Positions 1-6,147 are shown, counted from the stretch's first letter. The stretch: 10,606 bases of DNA from a bacterium (GCA_021781185.1 JAJXXI010000369.1:1-10606); one strand, 5' to 3'. The notes: a model not told the origin generated them from the letters alone. Made by a program: numbers and translations.

Positions 1-99
1 GGATGCGGGTGTTGCCATTATCTGGCCGCGCTGAACCGAGTAGCGTTCCGTCTCCAAACAGTATTTGCACGGTTCAGAAAACGACCCAGTCAGTTTTAA
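1..99 (+). other. possible 3' tail of a gene entering from the left, unrecognised
   Basis: Frame 1 is open from the window edge to a TAA at 97-99 and would encode 32 residues, starting GCGCCHYLAALNRVA and ending KRPSQF. I do not recognise it. It could be the last residues of a gene cut by the edge or chance. The other frames close earlier or give nothing familiar. Confidence 0.15.
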
Positions 100-111
100 T
101 CGATAGTATTC

Positions 112-303
112 ATGAAAAAACCTTTCGAGACCGTTATCTAGATGGCGGCGTGCAGCCTGCTGTCCGTGGCAATTCCAGCACTGGCGCAAGGCGTGGCCTA
201 TAGGATCACCACCTGCACCGTGGGGGCCAGGCCGGACGGCGGGGCGGTGGCGGATGTCAACGGCGAACTCTTGATTAACAGGGGGCTCAAACATCGGGAG
301 TAA
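112..303 (+). pseudogene. decayed 5' fragment of a secreted FG-GAP/VCBS-repeat protein
   Basis: An ATG at 112 opens MKKPFETVI and meets an in-frame TAG at 139-141. The same frame continues with a hydrophobic stretch (AACSLLSVAIPALA) ending in an Ala-Leu-Ala signal-peptidase-I-type site before Gln-Gly. A sequence resembling the first FG-GAP/VCBS repeat follows: RITTCTVGARPDGGAVADVN, then GELLI. In the family the end is usually ADVNGDGKLDLI. The frame stops at 301-303, inside a palindromic repeat. Intact relatives are exported proteins with many repeats of this kind, so this is only the signal peptide plus part of one repeat. The nonsense codon inside the signal peptide and the loss of the body make it a relic. 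A second relic of the same type lies at 5721-6118. Confidence 0.6.
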
Positions 304-310
304 CCCTACC
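292..310 (+). repeat. 19-bp palindromic repeat, diverged copy 1 of 6
   Basis: The sequence CATCGGGAGTAACCCTACC matches the copy at 2989-3007 at 16 of 19 positions. It is the most diverged copy on its left arm and supplies the stop codon of the relic ORF at 112-303. Confidence 0.5.
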
Positions 311-354
311 GCCACTTCTGGCAATCCCCGCAGAAACCTGATGCAGTTCCGAGC

Positions 355-1407
355 TTAATTCGCCGCATCCCTGGGTGAACGAAGAACCCGCACCGCTTCC
401 TTTGCTGGCGTGGTGATTTCGGGCAGCGGATGCGATGGGGGCGGATTGGTAAGGTCCACGTAACGGCGCAGGAGCCAGTGCCGCTGCATGGCTTCCACCA
501 GACGCTCGATTTCGCGCATCGAAGTCTGCGTCTGCTCCACCAGCGCGGGCAGCATTTGCGCATCCCCGGCCACGGCATCGCTGATTTCCGGCAGGCGCGC
601 CGTGCCGTCCTGGATGTTTTTCATTGCGCCATTCAGGTTTGTTGTCACGGATTGCAACTCGCTCATCACCTCGCTGGCGCGCGACAGGAGATTTTGCGCT
701 TCGTCCGCCAGGGCGGTATCGGTGATGATTTTGCCGGCGGTGCCTTTGCCCGCCTGAATGCCGGCCGTCAGATTGTCCAGACGAACGACGAGCTGATCCA
801 GATGCCGCCGCGTTTCGCCCAGGTCCGCGCCCAGTTTGGTCCAGGTGTCCAGCCCGTTGGTGGCCTTCTGCAAAACGACCATGGCCTGGCTGCGGATTTC
901 CTCGACCGCCGCCTCCAGCGGGCTTTGAACCAGATCGCCGCAGATGATGGAAGCATTCTTCTCGGGCAACGGCCGGCCCACGCCGCGCGTGATCTCAAAA
1001 AATGAATCGCCCGCCACGCCAAAGGTCTTTTTGACGGCCGCCGATGAATCCACACGCACAAACCGGAAAAAGTCGCTGCGAATGCTGGCCACGGCTTCCA
1101 TGCGCCCGGTCGTGTCCACAATGACGTCCGACACCGACCCCACGAGCGTGCCCAGAAAGTAAACCTCGGATCCCTGCCGGATGCCCGCCGCGCCGTCCTC
1201 CGGCAAAACGATCCGCAGCGTAACGCGGCTCTTGAACCAGCGCTGGCTGTGGCCCGTCCACAGCACGGCGGCGATCAACGCCGCGACCAGGATGAGCACA
1301 AACGTGCCGGTGATTTCGTTGACGTGCCGGAATTGGAAGCGGCGGCCCGGCGGCGGCCGTTGATCGTCCCGGCGTGCCGGTTCGGGAAGGCGGTTCGGTT
1401 CGTTCAT
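355..1407 (-). CDS. mlaD: MlaD/MCE-family lipid-transport substrate-binding protein
   Basis: 350 residues. After a basic, proline-rich N-terminus there is one membrane segment (about 33-51, TFVLILVAALIAAVLW), so the protein should be anchored in the inner membrane with its bulk in the periplasm. An MCE/MlaD beta domain follows (about 62-140, including IRQGSEVYFLGTLVGSVSDV and GDSFFEI). Then comes a long helical region (about 165-315) with the AGKGTAGKIITD motif usual in MCE proteins and the late WLLRRY motif. Family members form the ring or tunnel of an ABC transporter moving lipids between inner and outer membrane. I chose the ATG at 1407 because it lies 2 bases after the mlaE stop; longer same-frame starts run into mlaE. 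The gene is intact although its permease partner is broken and no MlaF ATPase gene is present, so in vivo function is uncertain. Family assignment is firm; the exact substrate is unknown. Confidence 0.88.
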   Translation of the reverse strand: MNEPNRLPEPARRDDQRPPPGRRFQFRHVNEITGTFVLILVAALIAAVLWTGHSQRWFKSRVTLRIVLPEDGAAGIRQGSEVYFLGTLVGSVSDVIVDTTGRMEAVASIRSDFFRFVRVDSSAAVKKTFGVAGDSFFEITRGVGRPLPEKNASIICGDLVQSPLEAAVEEIRSQAMVVLQKATNGLDTWTKLGADLGETRRHLDQLVVRLDNLTAGIQAGKGTAGKIITDTALADEAQNLLSRASEVMSELQSVTTNLNGAMKNIQDGTARLPEISDAVAGDAQMLPALVEQTQTSMREIERLVEAMQRHWLLRRYVDLTNPPPSHPLPEITTPAKEAVRVLRSPRDAAN

Positions 1408-1409
1408 AT

Positions 1410-2245
1410 TCACATGTAAGTGAGCAGCGACACCACGACGGAGATGACAAACAGTCCCGTGATGGAGCGGGTCAACGCCCGTTGGGTGGCCGGTGCAATT
1501 TCCGCGAACGTGTCCTTGGCCGCCAGCCCGCCGAGGCAACAGGACGCGCCCGCAAACAGGGCGGGCAGGATGCTCTTGGCCAGAATGTTGAACACGTCCT
1601 TGGACTGAACCGCACGTGACACGGTGTCCGCAAACAGAAGCACATCGGAATTGCCAATCCCCATCCAGGACGCGAACAGATAGCCGCTGGCAAATGCGGC
1701 GAGGATGAAACCAATGGTCAGGAAAAACGTGGAAACCATCATGCCCAGCACCCGGGGCACGACCAGTTGCGCGAACGGATCTTCTCCCCGCTCCTCCAAC
1801 TTATGGGCATCGCCGCTGATTTTAAGATGTCCCAGTTCGGCCGTCATCGCGCTCCCGCTGCGGACGATGACAATGAGGTTGATCAGCACCGGGCCGAGTT
1901 CGCGCGCCACGACCGCCACCAACACGGCCCGAGCAGTTGTGACTGCCCCGCTTCGCCGACCCAGAAGGCCAGCTACACCACCACCGAAATGCCCACGAAC
2001 ACCGCCACCGCGCCGACAAACCAGAGCGGCTCAATGCCGATGACCAGCACCTGCCGGAGAAACGCCCTGCGCACCGGACGCGCCCAGTATCGCGGTTGAA
2101 CGCCGACCCAAAGCACCGTCCCGATCACGGCGGCGGCATGGTGCAATTCACGCCACTGTCTCCAGACCCAGCCGCCCAATCCGCCCACCACTCGTTTAAA
2201 AATCGAGCCGGAAACTCCCAATGCTGTGGCTGAATTGGCAGACAC
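1410..2245 (-). pseudogene. mlaE: MlaE-family ABC lipid-transport permease, disrupted
   Basis: Homology runs through two frames. The first 90 codons (GTG at 2245 down to 1976) give the normal MlaE N-terminus, including RRAFLRQVLVIGIEPLWFVG and AVAVFVGISVVV. A TAG follows at 1973-1975, where relatives often carry a sense codon such as CAG. The same frame then reads LAFWVGEAGQSQLLG to 1928. There the match moves to another frame, as if one base were lost near 1926-1928 (GGG CC GTG for something like GGG CGC GTG). It continues to the end: VLVAVVARELGPVLINLIV, then the MlaE signature RSGSAMTAELG and several membrane helices. The total, about 278 codons, is near family length. A GTG at 1925 could start a 171-residue C-terminal piece, but it would lack the first helices. 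Two lesions 45 bp apart suggest a pseudogene; assembly error remains possible. An in-frame TGA lies just upstream of the GTG. Confidence 0.85.
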
Positions 2246-2461
2246 GACGCGCCTTTCAGTTCAAAAAGTCAAAGACTGGCGCAAAGGAAGAAACCTTTGA
2301 TCCAGAATCGCGGATTCACCAGGAGGAACTGAAGCAAACCCGCCATCCGGCCGGAAATCTTCATCAGCACCAGTCAAAGCTTGAACCATAAAAATTGATC
2401 TGGTTCGTCCGGCGGCCATCTCAGTCATTGCGCATTGCCGCCGACTTTGAAGGCATCCAGT

Positions 2462-2908
2462 TCAAGGCTGGATCTTGTCACTCACCCACTGGCGGGCTTG
2501 ATTGAAACCTTCCACGGTTGCGTCGTAACCCTTCTGGAATCCTGATTTGACGCTGTCCCAGGTGGATTCGGTGGCGTTCCCGGCTTCCGCCAGTTGCCGG
2601 TTCAATTTGGCCGTCTGCTCCCGCAGTGCTGCGAGCTTGGGTTTGGCCTCGGCCTTGACCGCGTCGCTGGAGCTGTCAATTTTGGCGGAAAGTTCGTCCA
2701 GGTTCTTGTTCAGCGCGGCCAACTGGCCCTGCATCTGGCTGACAAAGGCGTCCTTTTGCGCATAAGTGAAATCCTTCATGTCCTGCGCGGCTTCTTTGGT
2801 TTGAGTTTTGACACTCTCCATCTGTTGTTCGGTGGTTTGTTCCTTGTTGCAGCCCACCACAAACGCGGTGAGGGCAAGACAGGTTATGGCTAATATTTTA
2901 TTTTTCAT
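2462..2908 (-). CDS. small helical lipoprotein, unknown function
   Basis: 148 residues. The N-terminus MKNKILAITCLALTAFVVGC is a lipoprotein signal peptide with lipobox Val-Val-Gly-Cys and lipidated Cys20. The mature part is charged and almost entirely helical, rich in Lys, Gln, Glu and Ala, with heptad-like spacing (about 25-115), as in apolipoprotein-like or YtxH-like envelope proteins. The tail holds NATESTWDSVKSGFQKGYDA and a tryptophan-containing end. I chose the ATG at 2908 because it begins the signal peptide; the open frame extends upstream to 3124, but that part has no secretion signal. The start follows an A-rich leader with no clear Shine-Dalgarno sequence. It lies downstream of a CsbD-family gene on the same strand, suggesting a shared envelope-stress role (inference). 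A decayed partial copy of its 3' half lies at 3970-4070. Confidence 0.82.
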   Translation of the reverse strand: MKNKILAITCLALTAFVVGCNKEQTTEQQMESVKTQTKEAAQDMKDFTYAQKDAFVSQMQGQLAALNKNLDELSAKIDSSSDAVKAEAKPKLAALREQTAKLNRQLAEAGNATESTWDSVKSGFQKGYDATVEGFNQARQWVSDKIQP

Positions 2909-2988
2909 GTTTTTTTGGTTTCGGTTTGAGGTGATGACGGCTGTGGTTTTCGACTGTGACCAAGTTACGACTTTTTGCGGTTTTTCTC

Positions 2989-3007
2989 CATGGGGTGAAA
3001 CCCTACC
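2989..3007 (+). repeat. 19-bp palindromic repeat, copy 2 of 6
   Basis: CATGGGGTGAAACCCTACC, GGGT pairing with ACCC. It lies in the 256-bp spacer between the CsbD-family gene and the helical lipoprotein gene. On the minus strand it reads GGTAGGGTTTCACCCCATG. Confidence 0.7.
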
Positions 3008-3037
3008 ATCATGGGCCGGGAAACTTTCCTCGAAAAC

Positions 3038-3069
3038 CATGCCAGCCGCCCGGCATGATGAGCGGCTGG
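3038..3069. repeat. two overlapping inverted repeats in the spacer after the CsbD gene
   Basis: CATGCC (3038-3043) pairs with GGCATG (3052-3057), and CCAGCCGC (3042-3049) pairs perfectly with GCGGCTGG (3062-3069). The two hairpins are mutually exclusive because they share bases. They lie about 100 bp past the CsbD stop on the minus strand. No T-run follows, so I do not call a terminator. Confidence 0.4.
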
Positions 3070-3164
3070 ATGCGACCGGCTGGGAAACGATGAGAGGCAC
3101 GGGATTCGCACCACCAGCGGTCACAGACCTGCCTGCCGTTTCAACCGCCTGTTTCCGGGTTGGG

Positions 3165-3371
3165 TTAGTTGTTGGCGCAACTGGAGCAGGATTCCTTGAC
3201 CGCCTTTTCGACCGCTTCCCGGCTTTCGCCGGTGCGCTTCTGAATCCGGCCGATCAATTCATCCTGCTTGCCTTCGGCATACTGAAGATCGTTGTCCGTG
3301 AGCTTGGCCCATTTCTTTTTCAGATTGCCCTTGGTGATGTTCCAGTCGCCTTTGATTTCAAGTTTCGTCAT
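3165..3371 (-). CDS. CsbD-family stress-response protein
   Basis: 68 residues, the usual length for CsbD/YjbJ-like proteins. The N-terminus LEIKGDWNITKGNLKKKWAK, the following LTDNDLQYAEGKQDELIGRI and QKRTGESREAVEKAV match the family pattern (tryptophan after the start, KGxxKxKWxKLTDxDL, EGKxDELxGxIQ). Members are small, hydrophilic, helical proteins induced by general or osmotic stress; their molecular role is not settled. The C-terminus ends in ESCSSCANN, a Cys-x-x-Cys pair that is not part of the family core. The ATG at 3371 has only a weak GGAAA upstream. The gene precedes the helical lipoprotein gene and follows the 35-residue membrane-peptide gene on the same strand, with separate spacers rather than overlaps, so a single operon is plausible but not shown. 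Confidence 0.9.
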   Translation of the reverse strand: MTKLEIKGDWNITKGNLKKKWAKLTDNDLQYAEGKQDELIGRIQKRTGESREAVEKAVKESCSSCANN

Positions 3372-3490
3372 AATTTTCCGTTCGTTTGGTTTGCTTTGTT
3401 TTGATTCGCCGCCATCGTGACGGCAAAAGTGGATGGCGCTTTCCCGGTCGCAAACTCGTGGCCGGGGTATGGGGCGAAACAGCTCACCGG

Positions 3491-3598
3491 TTAACGCAGC
3501 AGCAGCACCACAATGATAATGATCACGAGAAGACCGACCGAGCCGCCGCCGATGTAGAGCGCGCTGGCCAGCACGGGCGATGATAATAATGGCAACAT
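3491..3598 (-). CDS. 35-residue hydrophobic membrane peptide
   Basis: The ATG at 3598 opens MLPLLSSPVLASALYIGGGS and continues VGLLVIIIIVVLLLR to a TAA at 3491-3493. Residues about 17-34 form one strongly hydrophobic helix ending in a single Arg at the C-terminus, so a small single-span inner-membrane protein is predicted. The bases before the start, AAAGAAAGGGAAAACT, contain an AGGGA that could serve as a ribosome-binding site. Short hydrophobic proteins of this kind often sit beside CsbD and entericidin genes in environmental bacteria, which supports it being real. I do not recognise the exact family and assign no function. Confidence 0.6.
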   Translation of the reverse strand: MLPLLSSPVLASALYIGGGSVGLLVIIIIVVLLLR

Positions 3599-3676
3599 AG
3601 TTTTCCCTTTCTTTGGCGGCAATGCATTGTGCCGTCCTTTTCTAAACTCACCTTACGCGGTGAGCCGGGCCGCAGC

Positions 3677-3695
3677 CATGGGGTATAACCCGACC
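3677..3695 (+). repeat. 19-bp palindromic repeat, copy 3 of 6
   Basis: CATGGGGTATAACCCGACC, with GGGT pairing with ACCC across ATA. It lies between the 35-residue membrane-peptide gene and the entericidin-like gene. Confidence 0.65.
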
Positions 3696-3734
3696 AGGCC
3701 GTTCGGGACAGATTCCCGAAATAAACCGGCCAAA

Positions 3735-3878
3735 TTAATCGGTGCCGTTCTTGATGCCCTGGCCGGCGTCCTGCATGTCCTGACCAAAGCCGTGGGCCGT
3801 GTGGCAGCCCAGGCCGGCGACGGCCACGAGCGCGGAGATGAAGAACAGAATAATGAGGCGTTTGATAAGCGGAGTCAT
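3735..3878 (-). CDS. entericidin A/B-family small lipoprotein
   Basis: 47 residues. The ATG at 3878 opens MTPLIKRLIILFFISALVAV, a basic start and long hydrophobic core, followed by AGLGC with Cys25 as the probable lipidated residue. The mature part, CHTAHGFGQDMQDAGQGIKN then GTD, follows the entericidin pattern (Asn/His-Thr, Gly-x-Gly-x-Asp, then Gly-x-x-Ile). The lipobox is imperfect: Gly at -3 and Leu at -2 where Leu and Ala are common. Entericidins are tiny envelope lipoproteins; in E. coli entericidin B is a stationary-phase bacteriolytic toxin opposed by entericidin A. Only one member is present here, so an antidote pair is not supported. It heads the small-gene set on this strand, immediately downstream of the lipoprotein-gene fragment at 3970-4070. 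Confidence 0.78.
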   Translation of the reverse strand: MTPLIKRLIILFFISALVAVAGLGCHTAHGFGQDMQDAGQGIKNGTD

Positions 3879-3969
3879 ATTTTATGCGGGGTTGAGGTTG
3901 TGGTTGCGGGAATGGCTCAAGGCGTGATGTTGTTGCCCACCCACCAGCGGACGCTCCGGGCAATGTTTG

Positions 3970-4070
3970 AATTGCGCGTCGCAGACTTTTTGCGAACCGG
4001 CCTCGGCGCTGGCCCAGGTGGATTCCGTGGCGTTGCGGACCCCGGCCAGTTGCGGGCAAAATTTCATGAT
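3970..4070 (-). pseudogene. decayed partial copy of the helical lipoprotein gene (2462-2908)
   Basis: Minus-strand translation gives QLAGVRNATESTWASAEAGS then QKVCDAQ, matching QLAEAGNATESTWDSVKSGF then QKGYDAT of the lipoprotein. At DNA level, 4013-4034 matches 2557-2578 at 21 of 22 bases, and similarity continues more weakly on both sides. No signal peptide or lipobox precedes it. The open frame containing it (4157-3882) otherwise has low-complexity, non-lipoprotein sequence. I read it as the remnant of a tandem duplication or of a second paralogue. Confidence 0.6.
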
Positions 4071-4100
4071 CCCAGCATCACCCGACAAACCGCCGGATGC

Positions 4101-4119
4101 CATGGGGTGTTTACCCCAC
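4101..4119 (+). repeat. 19-bp palindromic repeat, copy 4 of 6
   Basis: CATGGGGTGTTTACCCCAC. Here GTGGGGT-type arms pair almost fully (TGGGGT with ACCCCA). It lies just upstream, on the minus strand, of the lipoprotein-gene fragment. Confidence 0.7.
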
Positions 4120-4272
4120 GCCCAAGTTTTTCCGGATCCAGGCGGAGGGAAGCCCACGAATGAACCTCAACTGACACGAGTCAGGCGGTTGGCCGGCTGC
4201 TTCGTCAGCACGATTCGCCCCGCGATTTGGTGGGCGCTTTCTGGGAGCCTGTTGGAAAACAATGAACTCGCG

Positions 4273-4346
4273 GCAGGCTGCCGCCCGAACCCGCAGGCTG
4301 GAAGCCTGCGCCACCGCTGCAGCACAGTCATCTTGCCTGCGGGTTC
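4273..4346. repeat. GCAGGCT inverted-repeat cluster
   Basis: GCAGGCT occurs at 4273-4279 and again at 4293-4299, where it pairs with AGCCTGC at 4303-4309 across GGA. In addition GAACCCGCAGGC (4287-4298) is the perfect 12-base reverse complement of GCCTGCGGGTTC (4335-4346). The two foldings compete for the same bases, as in dispersed REP-like elements. Confidence 0.6.
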
Positions 4347-4429
4347 ACGGAGCAGCCCGGCTCCGGCTCCCATTTTTTGATTTTTCAGACAGGCTCCGAT
4401 GGGGGTTGCTGCAAAAACCGCCCGTTTTT

Positions 4430-4459
4430 ATTGGTGTGCATTGGTGTCCGTCCGTGGTT
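4430..4459 (+). repeat. 10-bp-period direct repeat
   Basis: Three decamers in a row: ATTGGTGTGC, ATTGGTGTCC and GTCCGTGGTT. The first two differ at one base; the third is a looser copy. From memory, similar GTGTCCATCCGTGG-type strings recur in intergenic DNA of verrucomicrobial and planctomycete genomes; I could not check this. Confidence 0.4.
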
Positions 4460-4486
4460 CAAACGAATGGTTCCGGTTTGGAGCCG

Positions 4487-4618
4487 GTCTGAAAATGGAG
4501 CGCGACTGTGTCGAAGACCAGCCACGGCGCGGCGAGAAAATTTCAGGATCCCGAAATAATTTTTGAGCCGGCTGCGGCTGGTTGAAGACGCTCCGGCCGC
4601 ACTCCGGAATTTTCAGAC
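4487..4618. repeat. 132-bp imperfect inverted-repeat element with 10-bp terminal repeats
   Basis: GTCTGAAAAT at 4487-4496 is the exact reverse complement of ATTTTCAGAC at 4609-4618. Inward, the arms stay partly complementary: GACCAGCCACGGCGCGGC (from about 4518) against AACCAGCCGCAGCCGGC read from the other strand (about 4563-4583). The arms meet around an AT-rich centre (about 4537-4565). It has no ORF. A third TTTTCAGAC lies nearby at 4382-4390. The structure looks like a miniature non-autonomous element or a large REP-type hairpin; I see no obvious target-site duplication. Confidence 0.5.
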
Positions 4619-4792
4619 GGGTTCAAAATAATGGTGGAAATGGATGGTGGAGTAACGAGAGCGGTGGGGTGGGGAAACACCTTATAGGTTCAGGCCGGTG
4701 CATTTGGTAATTTTACCGGATTGGGAACGACAAAGTCCCACAAGGATAAAATAATTAAACCAACAAGAACAACAAGACAACAAACTATTAAT

Positions 4793-5494
4793 ATGAAAAA
4801 ACAAAACTTAGCAAGCATCGCGGTCGCGGCCGGGCTGGCCGTATCAGCGGCCACGAGTCAGGCGGGCTTGAGCCTGAGCTTTTCAAACCAGGGGCTCAAT
4901 ACCGGCATCCAATTCAACGGTGCCTCATCCTCGTTCCAGTTGAATCCGGCTCCGGGATCACTGGGGGCTCCGCAGTTCGCGGTCACGTCGGAAACCGGCG
5001 GCACTTCATCCATCGGGCTGCTCGGCTGGATCAATGGGAGTCCCTGGACCATTGGAGCCATTTCCACTTCCGGCTCAGTCCAGTCGGCCACGGTCACGGG
5101 TGTGGGCAATCTGTTTCTCAATGACGGGGCGGGCAATAATTTGACGGGCAATCTCAACTGGATGACCATTCAGACCGATCAATCGTCAGGGTTTATTAAC
5201 TCCGCGCTGGGCATGAACATTACGGATCTGGCCTACTCTGGGGCGAACGCTGATTTGCTGGCCCTGGTCAATAATGGAAACGGATCGTTAAACTTGACGT
5301 TCCAGTTCAATCCGGGCCGGACGCTGACCCAGCTCACGATGGGCGGGGCACAAATCGGTTCCTACTCGGGAGCCGTTGCGGCGCAGACTTCGATTCCCGA
5401 ACCCTCGACGGGGGTCGCCGGAGCGCTGCTCCTCCTTCCATTCGGCATCAGCGCCGCCCGCATTTTGCGCAAAGACAAACAAACCGCCGCCTGA
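4793..5494 (+). CDS. PEP-CTERM exported protein, unknown function
   Basis: 233 residues. The N-terminus MKKQNLASIAVAAGLAVSAA plus TSQA is a signal peptide with cleavage expected after Ala24. The mature body (25-200) is rich in Gly, Ser, Asn and Thr with few charges, typical of surface or matrix proteins, and has no recognised enzyme motif. The C-terminus is a PEP-CTERM sorting tail: Pro-Glu-Pro at 202-204, a hydrophobic span (about 208-222), then a basic cluster RILRK. Such tails are recognised by exosortase, and the proteins are tied to exopolysaccharide or biofilm production; no exosortase gene is in the window. I chose the ATG at 4793 because it opens the signal peptide; an in-frame ATG at 4721 adds 24 hydrophilic residues. 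No clear Shine-Dalgarno sequence precedes it. It stands alone on the plus strand. Confidence 0.9.
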   Translation: MKKQNLASIAVAAGLAVSAATSQAGLSLSFSNQGLNTGIQFNGASSSFQLNPAPGSLGAPQFAVTSETGGTSSIGLLGWINGSPWTIGAISTSGSVQSATVTGVGNLFLNDGAGNNLTGNLNWMTIQTDQSSGFINSALGMNITDLAYSGANADLLALVNNGNGSLNLTFQFNPGRTLTQLTMGGAQIGSYSGAVAAQTSIPEPSTGVAGALLLLPFGISAARILRKDKQTAA

Positions 5495-5510
5495 CCGCTG
5501 CGATTAACTT

Positions 5511-5534
5511 ACTCACTCATTCACTCACTCATCC
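5511..5534 (+). repeat. tandem duplication of a 12-bp ACTC-rich unit
   Basis: ACTCACTCATTC is followed directly by ACTCACTCATCC, one mismatch. Each unit is built of 4-bp ACTC-like steps. It begins 16 bp past the PEP-CTERM stop codon. It may be a simple slippage repeat. Confidence 0.6.
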
Positions 5535-5578
5535 CGGGTGGTAAGTTGCCGGCCGGTTTTCCCTTGGGGTGCGTCAGG

Positions 5579-5631
5579 GCCGGTTTCAGCCGGCACGGCC
5601 TGCGGCCGGCAATCAGCCGGGAACTCCCGGC
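5579..5631. repeat. cluster of GC-rich palindromes after the PEP-CTERM gene
   Basis: Two hairpins are clear: GCCGG (5579-5583) with CCGGC (5590-5594), and GCCGGGA (5616-5622) with TCCCGGC (5625-5631) around a 2-base loop. GGCC-TGC-GGCC lies between them. No T-run follows, so this is not a standard intrinsic terminator. It may be a REP-type element or could shield the mRNA 3' end. Confidence 0.5.
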
Positions 5632-5720
5632 GTGGTAGGGAAACAAACCCCGGAAATCGAGCGCCGCCTTCCGCTGTTTAAAAAATGTCCAGGTCAGTTT
5701 TTGCCAATTCAATTCCAATT

Positions 5721-6118
5721 CATGAACAACCATTTTAATAAAATCACCGGTGCGGGAGTGTGCGGTCTGTTGGTCTGGGCAAATCCAGTGCGGGCCGGAT
5801 GGTGTGGCGGTCGCGGATGTGAACGGGGATGGCAAATTGGATTTGATCAGTGCCAACAGCAGTGCCGGCACGCTGACCGTGCTGACGCAGACCGGCGGCC
5901 CGGTGCCGGCGTTGTTGATTGCCCGGATCGGTCTGAACGCCGTGAAAATATCCTGGCCGTTGCCGGCGACGGGGTTCATGCTGCAAACCAATGTGGATTT
6001 GAATGGAACAAATTGGGGAACTGCCGGCAATCTCATCTCAACCAACGGCTTGATTCAAAGTGTCACGGTTACACCATCGGCAAACCGGCTGTTCTTCCGG
6101 CTAAATAATTCAGGCTGA
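5721..6118 (+). pseudogene. frameshifted remnant of a secreted FG-GAP/VCBS-repeat protein
   Basis: An ATG at 5721 opens MNNHFNKITGAGVCGLLVWA then NPVRA, a signal-peptide-like start. Homology then passes to another frame near 5790-5800, which reads GPDGVAVADVNGDGKLDLIS and SAGTLTVL, one FG-GAP/VCBS repeat with the calcium-type Asp-x-Asn-x-Asp-Gly pattern. It continues into a C-terminal domain (IGLNAVKISWPLPATGFMLQ, TNWGTA, FFRLNNSG) common at the end of secreted verrucomicrobial proteins. That second frame is open from 5750 to the TGA at 6116-6118, but on its own lacks a signal peptide. Intact relatives carry many repeats; here only part of one remains between the two ends. I read this as internal deletion plus frameshift. 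The relic at 112-303 appears to be from the same family. A functional short protein from 5750 cannot be excluded. Confidence 0.6.
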
Positions 6119-6147
6119 TTTTGAAACCGGCATGAATTTAAACGGCA

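Larger units (their letters stand above)
4120..4792. other. gene-free, repeat-rich spacer before the PEP-CTERM gene
   Basis: About 670 bp with no ORF I can defend: the open frames here have no signal peptide, known motif or plausible start. It holds three repeat structures listed separately (4273-4346, 4430-4459, 4487-4618). The last 70 bp are an A-rich leader leading into the PEP-CTERM gene and should carry its promoter, but I see no clear -35/-10 pair. Confidence 0.6.

Noticed and set aside
430..1005. 191-residue plus-strand ORF
   Set aside because: It lies wholly antisense to the well-supported mlaD gene and has no recognisable domain.
2222..2262. tRNA-Leu-like 5' half (TGGCTGAATTGGCAGACACG resembles a leucine tRNA D-arm)
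   Set aside because: No matching acceptor 3' strand, no GGTTCGAAT-type T-arm and no proper anticodon stem follow. The stretch also encodes the start of the MlaE homology on the other strand. Chance or a very short relic.
2221..2391. 56-residue plus-strand ORF beginning MLWLNWQTRR
   Set aside because: It overlaps the mlaE N-terminus in antisense, has no ribosome-binding site and shows no recognised family; the composition looks random.
3523..4059. 178-residue minus-strand ORF over the small-gene cluster
   Set aside because: It has no recognisable motif and runs across two better-supported small genes in other frames.
4685..4705. possible sigma-54 promoter before the PEP-CTERM gene
   Set aside because: The GG and GC elements are one base off the strict 10-base spacing and the flanks do not match the consensus.
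5511..5631. intrinsic terminator of the PEP-CTERM gene
   Set aside because: The hairpins are GC-rich but no T-run follows any of them, so they are listed as repeats.
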